A stretch of 64,000 nucleotides of DNA from CAWFKW01 sp963816535. GTDB taxonomy: Bacteria; Bacteroidota; Ignavibacteria; Tepidaquicellales; OLB5. The stretch covers positions 124,001-188,000 of the forward strand of contig CAWFKW010000003.1 in assembly GCA_963816535.1 (NCBI GenBank), in the 5' to 3' direction. Every line of letters begins with the position of its first letter. Position 1 is the stretch's first letter. Below are positions 52,149 to 60,533 of this stretch, in pieces. The notes under the pieces were generated by a model, which saw only the letters and a program-made list of their open reading frames with translations, searched no databases and was not told the DNA's origin. The position numbers and the translations under genes are program-made.

Positions 52149-52952
52149 TCAGCTGAAGTAAAATTCCTCTCTGCGGTCATCAAATAAGCTGTTTTGGGGA
52201 TTGATCTGTTTATCTAATGCGGCCGATGGGTCGATATCGACTATAAAACACTCCTCCACTTCTTCGGGCCCTCTGCCGAGATACTCGCCCAGCGGGGATA
52301 CGATCACGCTGCCGCCGGTAAAACGAAGCTCTTTTTCTTTATTTGACTCCCTGCCGATCCTGTTGGCTGTTATCGTAAATACGTGGTTTTCGATGGCCCT
52401 TGCATACATGGAATTCTGGCAATAAGGCATTACGAGGTTTGAAGGATGACAGATGATCTGCGCCCCCTTCATAGCCAGCGTGCGCGCGGTTTCGGGATAT
52501 ATCCAGTCGTAGCAAATCATCATCCCGATATTAACTGAGCCAAAGGAATCGGATGATATTTCCTGCGATTGCAGGAAGATATTGCCCGGTTCGAACCAAA
52601 GCTTTTCGTCATAAAATAAGTGTATCTTTCTGTATGTAATTACTTTTCCGTCGGGCCTTACTAAAACCGCAGAGTTGTAAAATTTATTCTGGTACTGTTC
52701 GCATAACCCGGCGACTATATATGAATTCTTCTCGGCGCAGATTTTCATGAGCGCGGAGCAAAACGGGCCGTTTGGGATTTCTTCGGAAGAGGACTGAAGT
52801 TCATCAACCGATGAAAATAAATAGCCCGAGTTAGATAACTCGGGCAATACAAGCAGGTCAAATTTCTTATCCTTAAGAAGGCTCCGGACACGTCGGATAT
52901 TCGCTTCCGGCTTTCCGAACTCGGGCCTGAACTGAAGGTAACCTATTCTCAT
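52149..52952 (-). CDS. carbon-nitrogen hydrolase (nitrilase superfamily)
   Basis: A 267-residue enzyme with the Glu-Lys-Cys triad: Glu in VLPELSNSGY near 38, Lys in TYRKIHLFYDEK near 110 and Cys in GMMICYDWIYPE near 145. The superfamily hydrolyses amides or nitriles, for example omega-amidase or N-carbamoylputrescine amidohydrolase. It begins one base after the DUF1573 gene upstream and closes a five-gene minus-strand run. Confidence 0.9.
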   Translation of the reverse strand: MRIGYLQFRPEFGKPEANIRRVRSLLKDKKFDLLVLPELSNSGYLFSSVDELQSSSEEIPNGPFCSALMKICAEKNSYIVAGLCEQYQNKFYNSAVLVRPDGKVITYRKIHLFYDEKLWFEPGNIFLQSQEISSDSFGSVNIGMMICYDWIYPETARTLAMKGAQIICHPSNLVMPYCQNSMYARAIENHVFTITANRIGRESNKEKELRFTGGSVIVSPLGEYLGRGPEEVEECFIVDIDPSAALDKQINPQNSLFDDRREEFYFS

Positions 52953-52953
52953 T

Positions 52954-53394
52954 CTATTTGGAATCAGGCGGAATTATGTTCACTGTGAACATAACGTATC
53001 TCTTGAAATCTTTTGGTTCATTGGTCTCAACGGTAAGCGTCTTATCATTTTTCCCCATGCGACCTTCGGTATTAAAAGTAAACTTAATTTTACCTGATTC
53101 GCCGGGCTGGTATTCTCTTTTTTCATCCAGCGCCACAGCCGTGCAGCCGCAAGATGGAACGATGTTCTTGATAATAAGAACATTTGCGCCCTTGTTGGTG
53201 AAGCTGAACTCACCGTCAACTTTCGGGCCCTGCTTAACGTCGCCCAGGTCGAGCTTTTCCTGGTCAAAAACCATGACCGGTGCGAATATCCTCGGGTCGC
53301 CCAGGTTCTTCTTAACCAGGAAAGCTGAAAATGCGACCACCAGAATAAGACCGACAGTAAAAAAACTTACTTTTTTAAAATTTAATCCCTTCAT
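52954..53394 (-). CDS. DUF1573 protein with CGC motif
   Basis: A 146-residue protein with one membrane anchor (about 8-28) and a periplasmic Ig-like DUF1573 domain containing IVPSCGCTAVALDEK near 82 and GESGKIKFTFNTEG near 98. DUF1573 is widespread in Bacteroidota and has no assigned activity; the paired cysteines separated by one residue suggest metal binding or disulfide exchange (inference). It is fourth in a five-gene run and is preceded 12 bases upstream by the MauE/DoxX gene. Confidence 0.85.
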   Translation of the reverse strand: MKGLNFKKVSFFTVGLILVVAFSAFLVKKNLGDPRIFAPVMVFDQEKLDLGDVKQGPKVDGEFSFTNKGANVLIIKNIVPSCGCTAVALDEKREYQPGESGKIKFTFNTEGRMGKNDKTLTVETNEPKDFKRYVMFTVNIIPPDSK

Positions 53395-53406
53395 TGCAGT
53401 TATGAT

Positions 53407-53871
53407 TTAGTTCTTAGATAACTCAACTTCTTCAGGCGCGCCGTCTTTGGCGTACCTGTAAAAATTCACGCTGAAAAATACCATCACAATATCCTCAACA
53501 ATTCTGAGCCAGACCGTAGATGTGGATGACGGCGCCACGCTGAAACACCCGCACGAAATATCAAGGCCCCTCAGAAGAGCCTGCGAAAGCGCAATGATAA
53601 ATACAACAAGCATCGTCGAATAAATAAGCCACGCGCTTTTTGTCCATTTGCCTATTACGATAAACAATCCTGTCAAGAATTCAAGCCACGGGAGAAAAAT
53701 GGCAAGCGGATTTTCAAGCTGGACAGGCAACACCTTATAATTATGAATTATCTTAAGGAAATCGGGCGCGTTAGCCATCTTATCTATGCTGGCATAAATA
53801 AGCAGCCCGCCCAATATGAGTCTGCCGGCTATTTCGAAATACTTATTTTGAAAAAGTTTTTCCATTCTCAT
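53407..53871 (-). CDS. MauE/DoxX-type redox-associated membrane protein
   Basis: A 154-residue protein with four membrane helices (about 12-30, 50-72, 76-96, 112-140) of the MauE/DoxX family, which shares its four-helix fold with thiol-redox membrane proteins such as VKOR-like and DsbB-like carriers. A cysteine pair lies in the third loop (LDISCGCFSVAP near 105), the same CGC pattern found in the DUF1573 proteins on each side. The gene is 3 bases downstream of the rhodanese gene. Confidence 0.85.
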   Translation of the reverse strand: MRMEKLFQNKYFEIAGRLILGGLLIYASIDKMANAPDFLKIIHNYKVLPVQLENPLAIFLPWLEFLTGLFIVIGKWTKSAWLIYSTMLVVFIIALSQALLRGLDISCGCFSVAPSSTSTVWLRIVEDIVMVFFSVNFYRYAKDGAPEEVELSKN

Positions 53872-53874
53872 TTG

Positions 53875-54591
53875 TCAATTTGAGGGATAGCCTGCAGTTT
53901 TCCACTCGTCCCATCCGCCGTGGAAAATATACGTTTTAGTAAACCCCATATGCGCCATCGCGTATGCAAGGTCGATGCTTACATCGCACGCCGAGCTGCA
54001 GTAACAAACATAAACCTGGTCCTTCGGCAAACCGTCCAGAACGGACTGGTACTTATCAAGCTGGTGGTAAGCAATATTCATAGCTCCCTGTATATGCCCG
54101 GCGTTGTAGTCGGCAATATCGCGCGCATCTATAAACCGGTATTTCTTATCGAACAGGGCTTTTGCAAAATCCAGTTTTATGTCGATGGGTTTAACAAAAT
54201 TCTTAGGATTCTGGTTCACGGTAGTCTGCGCCGTGTCTTTTGCATTTACTTTGGTCGTCTTTACAGAATCCTGAACATGTTTAAGCGAGTCCTGAACATG
54301 CTTCGCCGAATCAACCTTAACAACCTGGAGCGAATCTTTTATGTGCTTTTCATTTGCGGCTTTTATGGAATCCTCACGTTTATTGGAACTGTTCTTAAGC
54401 GAATCAGCCGCTCTCTGGAGAGAGTCCTGCTTTTTGAGTTCTATCATAAGGCTGTCGCTTTGCGAGAAATCGATAACCTGTTCGCGCCCGATAAAATGAA
54501 TCCTGTTTGGGCTGGAAATATTATGCAGAACGCCGATTACAAGCGTCAGTAAGAGAATCCCTGCGATCTCCGCAAATATCTTTTTGTTCAA
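53875..54591 (-). CDS. membrane-anchored rhodanese-domain protein
   Basis: A 238-residue protein: membrane helix (about 5-25), a long hydrophilic stalk (about 45-125) built of repeats like DSLKHVQDS and KDSLQVVKVDSA, and a C-terminal rhodanese domain (about 128-236) with DARDIADYNAGHIQGAMNI and active-site loop YVCYCSSACDVS. Rhodanese domains move sulfane sulfur. The stalk would place the domain some distance from the membrane in the periplasm. It sits 6 bases downstream of the first DUF1573 gene. Confidence 0.88.
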   Translation of the reverse strand: MNKKIFAEIAGILLLTLVIGVLHNISSPNRIHFIGREQVIDFSQSDSLMIELKKQDSLQRAADSLKNSSNKREDSIKAANEKHIKDSLQVVKVDSAKHVQDSLKHVQDSVKTTKVNAKDTAQTTVNQNPKNFVKPIDIKLDFAKALFDKKYRFIDARDIADYNAGHIQGAMNIAYHQLDKYQSVLDGLPKDQVYVCYCSSACDVSIDLAYAMAHMGFTKTYIFHGGWDEWKTAGYPSN

Positions 54592-54597
54592 TCTTTA

Positions 54598-55281
54598 TTA
54601 ATTCAGTTTTGCCTTTACGTCCACCAGTATAGGTATCTCAAATTCGCCGGCATCGGTTCTGATAATCGCCGCTGCATTTACGGCGGATTCTTCATATATC
54701 TTAATAGAAATTGTCAATGTCGCAGTTTCGCGCAGATCGATCGACATCTTGTCGCTTGTTACTTTCACAGCCGGAGAATTTGACGTAACTTCATTTATAA
54801 CAATCGGCTTATCATAGAAGTTCGTCAGAGTCGCCGTTTCCTTAAGCTCATCCCCTACTTTTCCTTCAGTAATTATCGACTGGGGCGATATTGTAATAGG
54901 GTCGACCATGTTCATCGAAACTACCATAGTATGAACATTCTTCCCTTCGGGCTCGTTAGTATAAACATTAACGCCTTTTGCAACCTGGCCCATGCCATTG
55001 CCGTTGAATGTAAAGCTGATCGTCCCTGCGCCACCGGGCTGAATTATACTGTCTGAAGTAAGAGCAGTCGAGCAGCCGCAGCTTGTAGAAACCGAGAGAA
55101 TCTTCAGAGCTTCATCGCCATCATTTTTAAATTTTATATCATAATGCACTTCTTTGCCTCTCATATGGGTGCCGGTCATGATCGATTCGCCACCTTCTAC
55201 TGTAAAATGCGGTCCGGATTGCGCAAAAACGATAACAGGAAAAATGAGAAACAAAACTGCAATAAATTTAACTTTACTCAT
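54598..55281 (-). CDS. exported DUF1573 protein, first gene of the redox run
   Basis: A 227-residue protein with a cleavable signal peptide (about 1-20, ending VFAQS) and two Ig-like parts; the first carries SVSTSCGCSTALTSD near 70 and GGAGTISFTFNGNG near 88, the DUF1573 signature. It is the promoter-proximal gene of the DUF1573-rhodanese-MauE-DUF1573-nitrilase unit, and diverges from bshB1 across 171 bases. Confidence 0.86.
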   Translation of the reverse strand: MSKVKFIAVLFLIFPVIVFAQSGPHFTVEGGESIMTGTHMRGKEVHYDIKFKNDGDEALKILSVSTSCGCSTALTSDSIIQPGGAGTISFTFNGNGMGQVAKGVNVYTNEPEGKNVHTMVVSMNMVDPITISPQSIITEGKVGDELKETATLTNFYDKPIVINEVTSNSPAVKVTSDKMSIDLRETATLTISIKIYEESAVNAAAIIRTDAGEFEIPILVDVKAKLN

Positions 55282-55452
55282 GGTTTTCTTTGAATTTTAA
55301 TTATTTTTTAAATTTAACTATCAATTATTCTAAAAACAATTTAAGTATTTATGCTCTCTTTTTAAACTATACGGTAACGTTTTCACGTTATTTTTACTTT
55401 AATGTAAAGTATTTAATTTGTGTTAAGAATTAGAAGGGGGAATATCTAACTC
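55282..55452. promoter_or_regulatory. divergent intergenic region between the redox operon and bshB1
   Basis: AT-rich 171-base interval between two divergent units. It contains CGGTAACGTTTTCACGTTATTTTTAC (about 55371-55396), an imperfect AACGT...ACGTT repeat that could be an operator. No promoter can be firmly assigned. Both flanking units concern thiol chemistry, so a shared control point is plausible. Confidence 0.35.
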
Positions 55453-56169
55453 ATGAAGTTAGACGTACTATTTTTTGCGGCGCATCCTGATGATATCGAG
55501 TTAAGCTGCGGCGGCGCTGCGCTGAAACTGGTCAGGACCGGGAGAAAGACCGGCATCATTGACCTGACCCAGGGCGAATTAGGAACCCGGGGCACAAAGT
55601 CGATCAGAAAGAAAGAAGCTTTTGAAGCGGGCAAGATTCTGGGGATTTCCGTGCGAGAGAACCTCGGAATAGCTGACGGCAACATAGAAAACAACGCTTC
55701 AAACAGGCAGAAAGTAATTTCGGTTATACGGCATTACCGCCCCGAAATAATATTTATCCCCCATCAATACGACAGGCACCCGGACCACCAGAACGCTAAC
55801 AAGCTGGTTAGAGAAGCTGCATTTTACTCGGGCCTCATAAAAATCAAAAGCTCGCGCGGCGGAAAACCGCAGCATGCGCACAGGCCCAAACGGAATATAT
55901 ATTTCATGCAGACATACGAATTCGAACCAAGCTTCATTATAGACATTTCGGATGTGTTCAGCGGGAAAATGAAAGCGGTCAGATGTTACGGCTCGCAGTT
56001 TCACAATCCCCGTTCTAAAGAACCTGATACATTCATTAGCGACAGGAAATTTATCGAGTTTGTGGAAGCGAGGGCAAAAGTTTACGGATTCAGGATAGGC
56101 GCCGCTTACGGCGAACCTTTCTATGTTGAAGAAAAGATCAAGCTCGAAACTGAAAATTTATTTTTATAA
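55453..56169 (+). CDS. bshB1: bacillithiol biosynthesis deacetylase BshB1
   Basis: A 238-residue zinc deacetylase of the PIG-L/LmbE family that removes the acetyl group from GlcNAc-malate in bacillithiol synthesis. The zinc site is AAHPDDIELSCGG near 10 plus HQYDRHPDHQNANK near 105; GIIDLTQGELGTRG near 37 is specific to the BshB1 group, as is the C-terminal EPFYVEE. bshA and bshC are not in the window. It starts with ATG after GGGGGAATATCTAACTC. A CHASE3-PAS gene follows by 2 bases. Confidence 0.93.
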   Translation: MKLDVLFFAAHPDDIELSCGGAALKLVRTGRKTGIIDLTQGELGTRGTKSIRKKEAFEAGKILGISVRENLGIADGNIENNASNRQKVISVIRHYRPEIIFIPHQYDRHPDHQNANKLVREAAFYSGLIKIKSSRGGKPQHAHRPKRNIYFMQTYEFEPSFIIDISDVFSGKMKAVRCYGSQFHNPRSKEPDTFISDRKFIEFVEARAKVYGFRIGAAYGEPFYVEEKIKLETENLFL

Positions 56170-56171
56170 AG

Positions 56172-57326
56172 TTGGATAAAATTATAAGAATACTATCGAT
56201 CAACCGGATGCATGTAAAGGCGCTGATAGCGATAGCTATGGTGATACTTGCTTCCTCAACGATTGTGGTTTATTTGAATTCAAGAGACCTGCTGAAGAAC
56301 GAAAACAGCATGTCTGAATCATACAGGAACCTGCAGCGGATGGAGAAGCTGTTATCGACAATGATAGACGCTGAAACCGGCCGCAGGGGATATTTGATAA
56401 CTGACGAACCAGAATTGCTATGGAGCTATAATAACGCGTCAAACACAGTAGATACGCTTTTCACGCAGATAAAAGCGGGCACGAAAGATAATCCGGTTCA
56501 GCAGCAGAACCTCGATACGCTGAAAGGGCTGATACGGCAGAAGTTTTATTTGTTCGAGCAGAGCATCCGCCTGCAGGAAACAAAAGGCACATCTATGAAG
56601 CTTCACAAACCGCTGATGGACGAAGGCAACGAAGCAATGACGGGAATCAGAAGGATAGTGGATAATATGATACGCGAAGAAAAAAGAGTTCTCTCAAAGA
56701 GCCACGAAATTTCTATGAAGACCTCGTCATTCACAACTTACGCCATGCTGGGCGGTTCGGCCGTGAGTATCCTGTTGTTGTTTGCCGCATTTGCAATTCT
56801 GCTGAAGCTTTCATCGGGCAAGTTTGAAGACGTGAAGTCGTTTAATCTGTCAAGAGATGAGCTTGAAACGCTGGTGAGGGACCGCACCGCGGAGATATCG
56901 CAGCTGAATATGCGAATTAACAACAGCGCCGCGGAATTTGAAAAGATCAAAGCATCGGCGGCGAAGTTCGAGCAAAGCTACAGGTTCCTTGCGGAGCGGT
57001 CGCATGATGCGATAATTATCTTCTCGCCTGAAACAAACCTTGTTCTTGACGTTAATTCAAAAGCCTGCGAGATGTATGGTATCAAGCGCGAAGATTTTAT
57101 AGGACTATCGCTTAAGTATCTTCTGAAGAACGTGCCCGAGACTATGAAGCATATAAAGGAAATATTAAACAATACCGGAGTAAATAAATTCCAAACAGTA
57201 AATTATAAAAAAGACGGCGCCGAAATGCTGCTGGACGTAAACGCCGGTCTTTTGAACTATAACGGAACCGCCGCAGTGCTGTTTTTGTGCGAAGAAATTA
57301 CAGGAAAAGTTTTCCAGGTCATCTAA
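56172..57326 (+). CDS. CHASE3-PAS sensor protein without a kinase domain
   Basis: A 384-residue membrane sensor. Membrane helices at about 16-34 and 194-214 enclose a periplasmic CHASE3 domain (MIDAETGRRGYLITDEPELL near 72); then comes a coiled coil (about 225-270) and a PAS domain (about 272-384; FLAERSHDAIIIFSPETN). The gene ends after the PAS, with no HisKA, GGDEF or methyl-accepting part. A stop and then 170 bases of non-coding DNA follow, so the output domain is missing or was never there. The start is TTG, 2 bases after bshB1. Confidence 0.85.
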   Translation: MDKIIRILSINRMHVKALIAIAMVILASSTIVVYLNSRDLLKNENSMSESYRNLQRMEKLLSTMIDAETGRRGYLITDEPELLWSYNNASNTVDTLFTQIKAGTKDNPVQQQNLDTLKGLIRQKFYLFEQSIRLQETKGTSMKLHKPLMDEGNEAMTGIRRIVDNMIREEKRVLSKSHEISMKTSSFTTYAMLGGSAVSILLLFAAFAILLKLSSGKFEDVKSFNLSRDELETLVRDRTAEISQLNMRINNSAAEFEKIKASAAKFEQSYRFLAERSHDAIIIFSPETNLVLDVNSKACEMYGIKREDFIGLSLKYLLKNVPETMKHIKEILNNTGVNKFQTVNYKKDGAEMLLDVNAGLLNYNGTAAVLFLCEEITGKVFQVI

Positions 57327-57497
57327 AATAGTAACATCAAAGAATGAACCTTCCGGGCTTGCAGTTCAGTTGAAACATTTAGACTGCTTCAACCTTCCTT
57401 TTTACTTATCCCCCAAATAGGTATATTTGTTTAAATTATTAGCTTTTTGGAACGAAATAGTGATAAACAGTTCTATTTGTTAAAGGAGTTACCATAA
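57327..57497. other. intergenic region before ybaB
   Basis: No gene seen. Contains no recognised repeat. The strong binding site AAAGGAG at about 57482-57488 belongs to ybaB. Confidence 0.5.
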
Positions 57498-57839
57498 ATG
57501 AAATTAAACCAAATGCAGGGCATGCTCAAACAGGTTCAGCAGCTTCAGGAGAAGATGCAGAAGGTGCAGGAAGAGCTTGAGGGAAAGACGGTTACGGAAG
57601 AATCAGGTGGCGGCATGGTGAAGGCTACGGTGAACGGTAAGATGCAGGTAGTTAAGCTGCAAATAGAAAAAGAAGTGATAAACGCTGATGAAAGCGACAT
57701 GCTTGAGGACCTGATAGTAGCGGCGGTAAATAAAGGTATCGCCGCGGCGCAGAAAATGTCGCAGGATGAAATGAATAAAGTAACCAGCGGAATGCTTCCC
57801 AATATCCCCGGGCTGAATTTCCCAGGAATGGGAGGATAA
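57498..57839 (+). CDS. YbaB/EbfC family nucleoid-associated protein
   Basis: A 113-residue DNA-binding protein. A helical N-terminus with heptad-like LKQVQQLQEKMQKVQEEL, then MVKATVNGKMQVVKLQIE and a final Pro/Gly-rich tail LPNIPGLNFPGMGG match the family well. YbaB proteins bind DNA as dimers and are nearly always encoded just before recR, as here (11 bases). AAAGGAG lies 10 bases before the ATG. Confidence 0.95.
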   Translation: MKLNQMQGMLKQVQQLQEKMQKVQEELEGKTVTEESGGGMVKATVNGKMQVVKLQIEKEVINADESDMLEDLIVAAVNKGIAAAQKMSQDEMNKVTSGMLPNIPGLNFPGMGG

Positions 57840-57849
57840 GCGTAATTAA

Positions 57850-58443
57850 ATGCAGACTTCTGAATCTCTGGAAAGAGTAGCCGACGAGCTTGCCAAACTG
57901 CCGAGTATCGGCAGAAAAACGGCGCACAGGATAGCTATGCACCTTGCGAAATCGCCCGCCGAAGACGTGGTGAGATTATCAGACGCCCTGTTATCGCTAA
58001 AAGATAAGATTAAGCTGTGCAGCACGTGCTGCAACATAACCGAGTCGGACCCGTGCCATATCTGCGACTCAGACCGCAGGAACAAAGCAATCATCTGCAT
58101 AGTGGAAGAACCCAGCGACGTGTTCGCGATTGAAAAGACAAATGAATTCCGGGGTCAGTACCATGTGCTGCACGGGATTATTTCGCCGCTTGACGGCATC
58201 GGGCCGGAAGACATCAAAATAAAAGAACTGCTCGGGCGGCTCAGCGGAAATATTGATGAGATTATTCTGGCTTTAAATCCCAGCGTTGAGGGCGAGTACA
58301 CTATCACATATCTTACCAAGCTGATAAAGCCTCTCAATATCAAAGTTTCAAGGATCGCGCGCGGAATACCGATGGGAACCGACCTTGAGTTTGCCGACGA
58401 GATAACCCTGGCAAAAGCGATGGAAGGCAGGATAACGCTGTAG
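57850..58443 (+). CDS. recR: recombination mediator protein RecR
   Basis: A 197-residue RecFOR-pathway protein. It has the helix-hairpin-helix ELAKLPSIGRKTAHRIAMH near 18, the four-cysteine zinc finger CSTCCNITESDPCHIC near 57-72, a Toprim domain (ICIVEEPSDVFAIE near 85) and a C-terminal Walker-like GIPMGTDLEFADEITL near 178. It helps load RecA at gaps. Length is normal. Confidence 0.96.
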   Translation: MQTSESLERVADELAKLPSIGRKTAHRIAMHLAKSPAEDVVRLSDALLSLKDKIKLCSTCCNITESDPCHICDSDRRNKAIICIVEEPSDVFAIEKTNEFRGQYHVLHGIISPLDGIGPEDIKIKELLGRLSGNIDEIILALNPSVEGEYTITYLTKLIKPLNIKVSRIARGIPMGTDLEFADEITLAKAMEGRITL

Positions 58444-58448
58444 CGTGT

Positions 58449-59198
58449 ATGGGAGGGACTGACTGGTACAGATCATGGTTCAATACAAAAGATTACGACA
58501 ATTTATACAAACACAGGGATAGCGATGATGCCCGTAAGGTAGTAGGGCTTTTATTCAAAAATATAGGCCTTCAAAAAGGAGCAAGGGTTCTTGACCTTGC
58601 ATGCGGTAACGGCCGGCACAGCGCGCTGTTCGCCAAAAAAGGTTTCAATACGCTGGGTATCGACCTGGCCCCCAAAATGATAAGGCAGGCGCGAAAGACC
58701 TACAGGGCGCCGAACCTTAAATTTGAGCTTGGCGATATGAGACGCATAGGACACCGCGGGGAGTTTGACCTTGTAGTAAACCTGTTCAGCAGTTTCGGGT
58801 ACTTTGATAAGAGAAGCGAGAACGTAAAAGTAATAAAAAGCGTTTCAGCATCGCTCAAAAAAGGCGGCTATTTTTATTTTGATTTCCTGAACAGCCATTA
58901 TCTGGAAAAGAACCTGAAGCCGTTCAGCTTTCAGAAGCGCGGCGATGAAACAATTATTCAGCTAAGATACATCAGGAACAAAGTAAGCATAAAGACCATA
59001 CTGATATTCAAAGACGGCCGTTCCAAAGGCTCGTTCAGGCGGTTTGAGGAACGGGTTAGGCTGTTTGACGCTGAAGATTTTAATGTTATTTTTAAGAAAT
59101 ACGGGCTTAGAATACTCAAAAGATTCGGGAATTATTCAGGGGAACAGTTTAAGAAGACAAAATCAGAAAGGCTGATAATACTTGCTCAAAAAGTATAG
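58449..59198 (+). CDS. class I SAM-dependent methyltransferase
   Basis: A 249-residue methyltransferase with the SAM-binding sequence VLDLACGNGRHSALFAKKG near 46 and acidic residues GIDLAPKMIR and FELGDMRRI. The substrate is unknown. It begins 5 bases after recR and overlaps the lipoprotein gene by 17 bases, so ybaB-recR-methyltransferase-lipoprotein are likely one transcript. Confidence 0.9.
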   Translation: MGGTDWYRSWFNTKDYDNLYKHRDSDDARKVVGLLFKNIGLQKGARVLDLACGNGRHSALFAKKGFNTLGIDLAPKMIRQARKTYRAPNLKFELGDMRRIGHRGEFDLVVNLFSSFGYFDKRSENVKVIKSVSASLKKGGYFYFDFLNSHYLEKNLKPFSFQKRGDETIIQLRYIRNKVSIKTILIFKDGRSKGSFRRFEERVRLFDAEDFNVIFKKYGLRILKRFGNYSGEQFKKTKSERLIILAQKV

Positions 59199-59766
59199 CA
59201 AAGTAATTTTGATAATAGCGCTTGTTGTAGCGGCAAAAGGATGCGGCGTGTTTGAAACGCGCACACCCCAAACTCCCGTTACAGTGCGTTCAACATACGT
59301 GCCGCCAACTTCTCCGGACCTTGTGCTGACAAATCTTGAATATGCAATACAGGAAAAGAATTCCGATAATTATGTTAAGTGCCTCTCCCCCACTTTTTTT
59401 CAATACGTTCCGGATTCAAAATCGCAGTTAATATACGGAACCATTTTCCAGAACTGGAACGTAAATTCGGAGAAGAACTATTATAACAACCTGATATCGC
59501 AGACAAATTCAGACGCGTCTTCAACATTGTTCTTTGATAACCCTGTTACAACCAACATCACGCCTGACTCTGTTATTTACCAGGCGGATTATATTTTGGT
59601 TTACCAGCATAACAGGGCGAACGTGCCTAAATCGGCGATAGGCAACCTGACGCTGACAATGAAGGCGAATGAAAGTAATTTGTTCTACATAGAGAAATGG
59701 GAAGATTTCCGGAAGCACGATACCGATTTCACATGGAGCGAGCTGAAGGCGAATTTCAGCAATTAG
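59182..59766 (+). CDS. lipoprotein, paralogue of the next gene
   Basis: A 194-residue protein with a type II signal (hydrophobic residues 7-20, lipobox AAKGC near 17-21) and one soluble domain of about 150 residues, with SPDLVLTNLEYAIQEKN and later YIEKWEDFR. The alternation of helices and strands is compatible with an NTF2-like fold. It aligns with the following lipoprotein (VFQNFKYSYTFKD, IKTWTDLTN), so they are tandem paralogues. The start is TTG inside the methyltransferase gene. Confidence 0.72.
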   Translation: MLKKYSKVILIIALVVAAKGCGVFETRTPQTPVTVRSTYVPPTSPDLVLTNLEYAIQEKNSDNYVKCLSPTFFQYVPDSKSQLIYGTIFQNWNVNSEKNYYNNLISQTNSDASSTLFFDNPVTTNITPDSVIYQADYILVYQHNRANVPKSAIGNLTLTMKANESNLFYIEKWEDFRKHDTDFTWSELKANFSN

Positions 59767-59882
59767 CGAAGCGTATCCCCGCGCAGGCGGGGATCCCTTG
59801 AAGAATTGCGAGTCCCGCTCCGTGCGAAGTCGAAGAAGCGGGACGCGGCAATCCCAAAGGAATTACAATTATTCATTGCACA

Positions 59883-60533
59883 ATGTTGAAGAAATGGAAT
59901 TTGAATAACTTTTTCACCTCACCCCCATCCCCTCTCCTCGAAGGAGAGGGGTGTCCGTCAGGACGGGGTGAGGTAACGCGTCGGTTGAAAAGAAATTCTG
60001 TATTCTTTTCCAGCCAAACTGCGGCTCGCTCTTTATTTTTTCTTGCTATAATCTTCTCAATTGTTACGCTGGTAAGCTGTTTCAATCCCTTTGCGCCCAG
60101 GATAGACAACTCAACATCAAACGATAACATTATTTCCGACCAGAAAACCATAGAAGGCGTTTTCCAGAATTTTAAATACTCGTACACATTTAAAGACACT
60201 ACAATTTACGGGCAGCTGCTTACCGACGATTTTGTGTTCACGTATTTTGATTATGACCTCGGATTTAACGTTTCATGGGACAGGGCAACCGACATGAAAA
60301 CAACAAAAGGACTGTTTGATAACACGCAGGACCTTAACCTTGTATGGAACAACATTGTATTCCAGGAAGGCGACAGCCTGAACCAGGACGTTAAGCGAAG
60401 CTTTAACTTAACCATTACATTTAATCCCAGCGATATTGTAAATTTTTACGGGTACGTTGACCTTGCGTTAACCAGGCCGGCGGCAAGCGATAAGTGGCGG
60501 ATAAAAACTTGGACGGATCTGACTAATCCGTAA
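59883..60533 (+). CDS. lipoprotein with a palindromic repeat in its 5' end
   Basis: A 216-residue frame. Residues about 11-30 (TSPPSPLLEGEGCPSGRG) are encoded by a 59-base palindromic element at 59916-59974, present in frame. The signal peptide with lipobox TLVSC follows only at about 52-66, so the working start may be the TTG near 59985, just after the element. The domain after the lipobox (about 75-216) resembles the upstream lipoprotein. The last residues TWTDLTNP and the stop lie inside the first unit of a tandem repeat. Confidence 0.65.
   Translation: MLKKWNLNNFFTSPPSPLLEGEGCPSGRGEVTRRLKRNSVFFSSQTAARSLFFLAIIFSIVTLVSCFNPFAPRIDNSTSNDNIISDQKTIEGVFQNFKYSYTFKDTTIYGQLLTDDFVFTYFDYDLGFNVSWDRATDMKTTKGLFDNTQDLNLVWNNIVFQEGDSLNQDVKRSFNLTITFNPSDIVNFYGYVDLALTRPAASDKWRIKTWTDLTNP
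59916..59974. repeat. palindromic element within or before a coding region
   Basis: Outer arms ACCTCACCCC/GGGGTGAGGT (59916-59925 with 59965-59974) hold two inner hairpins, CCCTCTCC-TCGA-GGAGAGGG and GTCC-GTCA-GGAC, giving a cruciform-like shape. The same type of sequence is seen in intergenic patches near 39.6, 42.9 and 47.3 kb. It reads without stops in the frame of the lipoprotein gene. Confidence 0.75.

Noticed and set aside
59873..60199. 108-codon frame on the minus strand near the second lipoprotein
   Set aside because: It owes its length to the palindromic element and has no domain or binding site.
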